The position numbers were made by a program, and so were the translations under genes. The notes beneath the pieces are model-generated. The model was not told the origin of the DNA. It searched no databases and worked only from the letters and a program-made list of their open reading frames with translations. This document shows positions 61,027-64,000 of a DNA stretch of 64,000 nucleotides, one piece after another. The DNA lies in the NCBI GenBank assembly GCA_947089855.1, contig CAMUML010000013.1, positions 1 through 64,000 on the forward strand, in the 5' to 3' direction. The stretch comes from an uncultured Eubacterium sp. GTDB taxonomy: Bacteria > Bacillota > Clostridia > Lachnospirales > Lachnospiraceae. How positions within the stretch are numbered: the first letter of the stretch is position 1; every line of letters starts with the position of its first letter.

Positions 61027-62154
61027 ATGAAACGAAAAATTTTAACGGCATTTTTATGTACGGCAATGGCGGTTACAATGATGGCTGGATGCGGTGACGC
61101 AAAAGAAACGGCCGGCACGTCAGGCAGCGGCAATGAGGGCGGCAGCGGCGACGAAGGCGGCAGCGGCGATGAGGGCGGCAGCGGCGACGAAGGCGGCAGT
61201 GGCGATGAGGGCGGCAGCGGCGAGGTAACTACGATTGGGTTTGCGCAGGTTGGCCATGAATCAGACTGGCGTACCGCATCGACGAAATCCTGCCAGGAGG
61301 TATTTTCCAAGGAGAATGGATATGACCTGCGGTTTGTGGACTGTGACAACGATTCGGCTGTACAGCTGGAGGCAATCCGTAACTTTATTGAACAGGATGT
61401 AGATTATATTATTGTAGACCCGATCGTATCCAAGGGCTGGGATATGGTGCTGACCGAATGTGAAGATGCCGGCATTCCGGTAATTGTAATTGACCGCACG
61501 ATTGACGATTCGGATAAATATGTTTCCTGGGTAGGATCTAACTTTAAGACAGAAGGGCTTGCATGCGGCGAGTGGCTCAAAGCATATGCGGAAAAGAAAA
61601 ATATTTCCGAAATCAACGCCTTGGTTATTGAAGGGTCTACCGGCGCATCTGCGACGCTTGGGCGTACCGACGGGTTTAAAGAGATCGCCGACCGCGAAGG
61701 CTGGACAATTTTGGATTCCCAGGACGGCAATTTTACCCAGGACGGCGGGCAGGAAGTTATGGAGTCCTACATTAAGAGCTATGAAGGTAAATTTAACGTT
61801 GTAATTTGCCAAAATGACAACGAAGCATTCGGCGCTATGGATGCTATGAAGGCAGCAGGCATTTCCTATGGCGTAGACGGGGATGTAATCCTAGTTTCGT
61901 TTGATGCATGTACGGCAGGGCTGGAACGTGTAATGGCAGGAGACATCAACGCGGATTTTGAGTGCAACCCGTTAGCTGCCCCGCTGGTAGAAGAGGTAAT
62001 CCAAAAGCTGCAAAAAGGCGAAACACCGGATAAGGAAGTCTATATGATAGAGCACTGGTTTGTAAAAGAAGATATAATCCCTTCGATTGAAGTGGAAGGC
62101 AAAAGCCAGGAAATGACAGTTGTTACACAGGAAATCATTGATGCCCAGTATTAA
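61027..62154 (+). CDS. Sugar ABC transporter binding lipoprotein, YtfQ-like
   Basis: A 375-aa lipoprotein with signal peptide and lipobox MAGC (about 18-21). Residues about 35-66 are an acidic linker of GGSGDE repeats. The body belongs to the periplasmic binding protein type I sugar class and follows E. coli YtfQ (galactofuranose): IGFAQVGHESDWRTAST, VDYIIVDPIVSKGWD, VIVIDRTID, VIEGSTGASATLGRTDGF and FTQDGGQEVMESYIKSYEG. With araA nearby, a furanose pentose or hexose such as arabinofuranose or galactofuranose is plausible but unproven. A GGGAGG site precedes the ATG. A partial terminator follows the gene. Confidence 0.9.
   Translation: MKRKILTAFLCTAMAVTMMAGCGDAKETAGTSGSGNEGGSGDEGGSGDEGGSGDEGGSGDEGGSGEVTTIGFAQVGHESDWRTASTKSCQEVFSKENGYDLRFVDCDNDSAVQLEAIRNFIEQDVDYIIVDPIVSKGWDMVLTECEDAGIPVIVIDRTIDDSDKYVSWVGSNFKTEGLACGEWLKAYAEKKNISEINALVIEGSTGASATLGRTDGFKEIADREGWTILDSQDGNFTQDGGQEVMESYIKSYEGKFNVVICQNDNEAFGAMDAMKAAGISYGVDGDVILVSFDACTAGLERVMAGDINADFECNPLAAPLVEEVIQKLQKGETPDKEVYMIEHWFVKEDIIPSIEVEGKSQEMTVVTQEIIDAQY
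61129..61222 (+). repeat. Coding 18-bp tandem repeat in the binding lipoprotein
   Basis: Five near-identical 18-bp units (GGCGGCAGCGGCGACGAA with synonymous changes) encode the six-residue unit GGSGDE, giving a flexible acidic tether between lipid anchor and ligand-binding domain. Copy number is likely variable. Confidence 0.9.
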
Positions 62155-62174
62155 AGTTTTCCTAGCTTTAGGGA

Positions 62175-62204
62175 GGGGGCCTGTTGCGGCTGGCCCCCTT
62201 TTTT
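62175..62204 (+). terminator. Terminator or attenuator between binding protein and ATPase genes
   Basis: GGGGGCC (62175-62181) pairs with GGCCCCC (62192-62198), followed by six T. Partial termination here would give more binding protein than transporter, as is common for such importers. Confidence 0.75.
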
Positions 62205-62231
62205 CAGCAGGTTTTTGGAAAGGATGGGAGT

Positions 62232-63746
62232 ATGGAACAAAATGTTGTATTAACAATGCGCGGCATTTCAATGACGTTTCCTGGGGTAAAGGCGCTTGAC
62301 CATGTGGATTTTACTTTGCGCAAAGGGGAAATCCATGCGCTGATGGGGGAAAACGGTGCGGGGAAATCTACGCTGATAAAATGCCTGACCGGGATTAATG
62401 CGTTCGAAGCAGGGGAAATCCATGTAGACGGGATCCAGGGCCCTGTGGTCAACCACTCCACACTGGACGCACAAAAGAAAGGGATTTCTACCGTATACCA
62501 GGAAGTAAACCTCTGCCCGAACTTGAGCGTTGCCGAAAACCTGTTTATCGGCAGGGAGCCGATGACAAAATTTGGCACGATCAACCGTAAAGAAATGATC
62601 CGCCGTTCGGAAAAAATTATCCAAGATTTGGATATGCCAATTGATGTAACACAAAACTTAGAAGAATATTCCCTGGCGCTGCAGCAGATGATCGCCATTG
62701 CGCGGGCAGTGGATATGGACTGCAAGGCGTTGATTTTGGATGAGCCGACGTCTTCATTGGACGATAGCGAGGTAGAAAAATTATTCCGGCTGATGGAGCG
62801 GCTCAAAGGGAAAGGCGTTGGGATTGTATTTGTTACGCACTTTTTGGAGCAGGTATATGCGGTCTGCGACCGGATTACCGTGCTGCGCAACGGGCAGCTG
62901 GTTGGAGAATACCCGATTGCCGAGCTGCCGCGCGTAAAGCTGGTTGCAGCGATGATGGGCAAAGATTTTGACGATCTGGCGTCCATAAAATCAGAAGAAA
63001 CGCCGACGTTTAAGGACGAAGATATTTTTATCGATGCAAAAGGGTTGAGCCATAAAGGGACGATCAAGCCGTTTGACCTTACGATACACAAAGGGGAAGT
63101 CGTAGGGTTGACCGGGCTGCTGGGTTCTGGGCGCAGCGAGCTGGCGCGTGTGATCTATGGGGCGGATAAAAACCAGACGGGCAAGCTGACCGTCGGGAAA
63201 AAAGAAGCCAGGATCAATGCCCCGATTGATGCAATGAACCTTGGCATGGGCCTATTGCCGGACGACCGCAAGGCAGAAGGCATTATTGGGGATTTGTCGG
63301 TACGGGAAAATATGATTTTGGCACTGCAGGCAAAACGGGGCGTATTTAAACTTTTGCCAATGAGCAAACAAGTCGAAATTGCCGATGAATATATCAAGGT
63401 ACTGCAGATAAAGACTGCCAGCCGCGAGACTTTGATCCGCCAGCTTTCCGGAGGGAACCAGCAGAAAGTCATCCTGGCGCGCTGGCTGGCCACAAACCCG
63501 GATTTCCTGATTTTAGACGAACCGACCCGCGGGATTGACATCGGCACCAAGACCGAAATCCAAAAGCTTGTACTAAAACTCGCGTCAGAAGGCAAGAGCT
63601 TGCTGTTTATTTCTTCGGAAATTGAAGAAATGCTGCGTACCTGCACAAAAATGGCAGTGCTGCGGGACGGAGCTAAAGTGGGGGAAATAACGGAAAATCT
63701 GACCCAGGAGACGGTCATGCAGGCAATCGCAGGAGGTGACGCTTAA
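62232..63746 (+). CDS. Sugar ABC transporter ATPase with two nucleotide-binding domains, YtfR/RbsA type
   Basis: A 504-aa cytoplasmic protein with two fused ATPase domains. In the first, Walker A is GENGAGKST, the signature region is ALQQMIAIARAVD and Walker B is LILDEPTSSLD. The second has a degenerate Walker A (LLGSGRSEL), signature LSGGNQQK and Walker B LILDEPTRGID. A weak second P-loop is normal in RbsA/MglA-type proteins. I start at ATG 62232 (AAAGGATGGGAG site, canonical N-terminus); the frame extends upstream to 62184 through the terminator. The permease start overlaps its stop by one base. Confidence 0.94.
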   Translation: MEQNVVLTMRGISMTFPGVKALDHVDFTLRKGEIHALMGENGAGKSTLIKCLTGINAFEAGEIHVDGIQGPVVNHSTLDAQKKGISTVYQEVNLCPNLSVAENLFIGREPMTKFGTINRKEMIRRSEKIIQDLDMPIDVTQNLEEYSLALQQMIAIARAVDMDCKALILDEPTSSLDDSEVEKLFRLMERLKGKGVGIVFVTHFLEQVYAVCDRITVLRNGQLVGEYPIAELPRVKLVAAMMGKDFDDLASIKSEETPTFKDEDIFIDAKGLSHKGTIKPFDLTIHKGEVVGLTGLLGSGRSELARVIYGADKNQTGKLTVGKKEARINAPIDAMNLGMGLLPDDRKAEGIIGDLSVRENMILALQAKRGVFKLLPMSKQVEIADEYIKVLQIKTASRETLIRQLSGGNQQKVILARWLATNPDFLILDEPTRGIDIGTKTEIQKLVLKLASEGKSLLFISSEIEEMLRTCTKMAVLRDGAKVGEITENLTQETVMQAIAGGDA

Positions 63747-64000
63747 TGGAACAGCTGAAAAAAATTACTAAAATGCGGTTATTCCTGCCGCTGTTTTGCA
63801 TGTTTTTGGTTATGGCGGTCAATATTATTTACGATGCGGCCAGCGGAAATTTTGCGTTTAACTTTTTTACGATTTCTATCCGCAACGGCGTTTTGTATGG
63901 GCGGTTAATTGATATTTTAAACCGTGGGAGCGAAATTGCAATACTTGCGATAGGGATGACGCTGGTTGTTTCATCATCGGCTGGTACCGATATTTCCGTT
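63746..64000 (+). CDS. Sugar ABC transporter permease (YtfT/RbsC type), N-terminal part
   Basis: The first 85 residues are visible before the window ends. A basic start is followed by a membrane helix (LFLPLFCMFLVMAVNIIYDA), then IDILNRGSEIAILAIGMTLV and SAGTDIS, which match the opening motif of RbsC/YtfT-family permeases (IGMTLVI ... GGIDLS). The ATG overlaps the ATPase stop (TAATG) behind GGAGGTGA, so translation is coupled. A second permease (YtfT is usually followed by YjfF) may lie beyond the window. Confidence 0.9.
   Translation, partial: MEQLKKITKMRLFLPLFCMFLVMAVNIIYDAASGNFAFNFFTISIRNGVLYGRLIDILNRGSEIAILAIGMTLVVSSSAGTDISV

Overview
The window looks like a chromosome segment from a gut anaerobe of the Lachnospiraceae (Clostridia), a relative of Roseburia or Blautia. 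That placement rests on a Roseburia-type beta-mannan locus (two GH130 phosphorylases, an epimerase, CE2 and CE17 esterases), YesM/YesN two-component genes, a DUF6465 protein, and Shine-Dalgarno-led operons lying almost all on the + strand. No rRNA, tRNA, phage or CRISPR array was seen.

Layout. Bases 1-1,900 hold a TnpB gene cut by the window edge, hairpins, and a relic of a Rpn/PD-(D/E)XK transposase. Bases 2,100-17,100 are housekeeping: recQ, a DUF6465 gene, an XRE regulator, endonuclease IV, a class A penicillin-binding protein, ThrH, a heterodimeric ABC exporter, a ParB-like/BMP fusion protein with a metallophosphoesterase, and a lone moaC. Bases 17,200-27,800 hold an intracellular GH13 enzyme and an oligopeptide-type ABC system (oppA, fused oppDF, oppB, oppC). 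A block of about 3 kb of repeats plus one secreted-protein gene splits that system between oppDF and oppB. Bases 28,000-41,300 are a beta-manno-oligosaccharide uptake and phosphorolysis locus: ABC importer, GH130_2, cellobiose 2-epimerase, mannosylglucose phosphorylase, YesL-like protein, CE2 and CE17 deacetylases, then manA. Bases 41,700-54,200 hold a LytTR regulator and two large secreted multidomain proteins (2,635 and 949 aa). Bases 54,300-64,000 are a pentose module: two YesN-type regulators, araA, a YesM-type kinase and a YtfQRT-like sugar ABC importer whose permease runs off the window.

How it works together. Acetylated manno-oligosaccharides would be imported, deacetylated and epimerised, then split by phosphate to mannose 1-phosphate and glucose; ManA handles mannose 6-phosphate. 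The right-hand module would sense and import a pentose (probably L-arabinose or an arabinofuranose/galactofuranose-type sugar) and isomerise it through AraA.

The most unusual layer is non-coding. The spacers are crowded with small palindromic elements of at least five kinds: a GTTAC-ended MITE with 8-bp target duplications; a 113-bp element nested inside it; two families of long palindromes (about 160 bp, and about 230-250 bp GC-rich) whose arms differ between copies yet stay self-complementary; and a further inverted repeat on both sides of manA. One MITE sits in the 3' end of recQ and has rewritten the last residues of the protein; the ancestral end can be rebuilt from the sequence.
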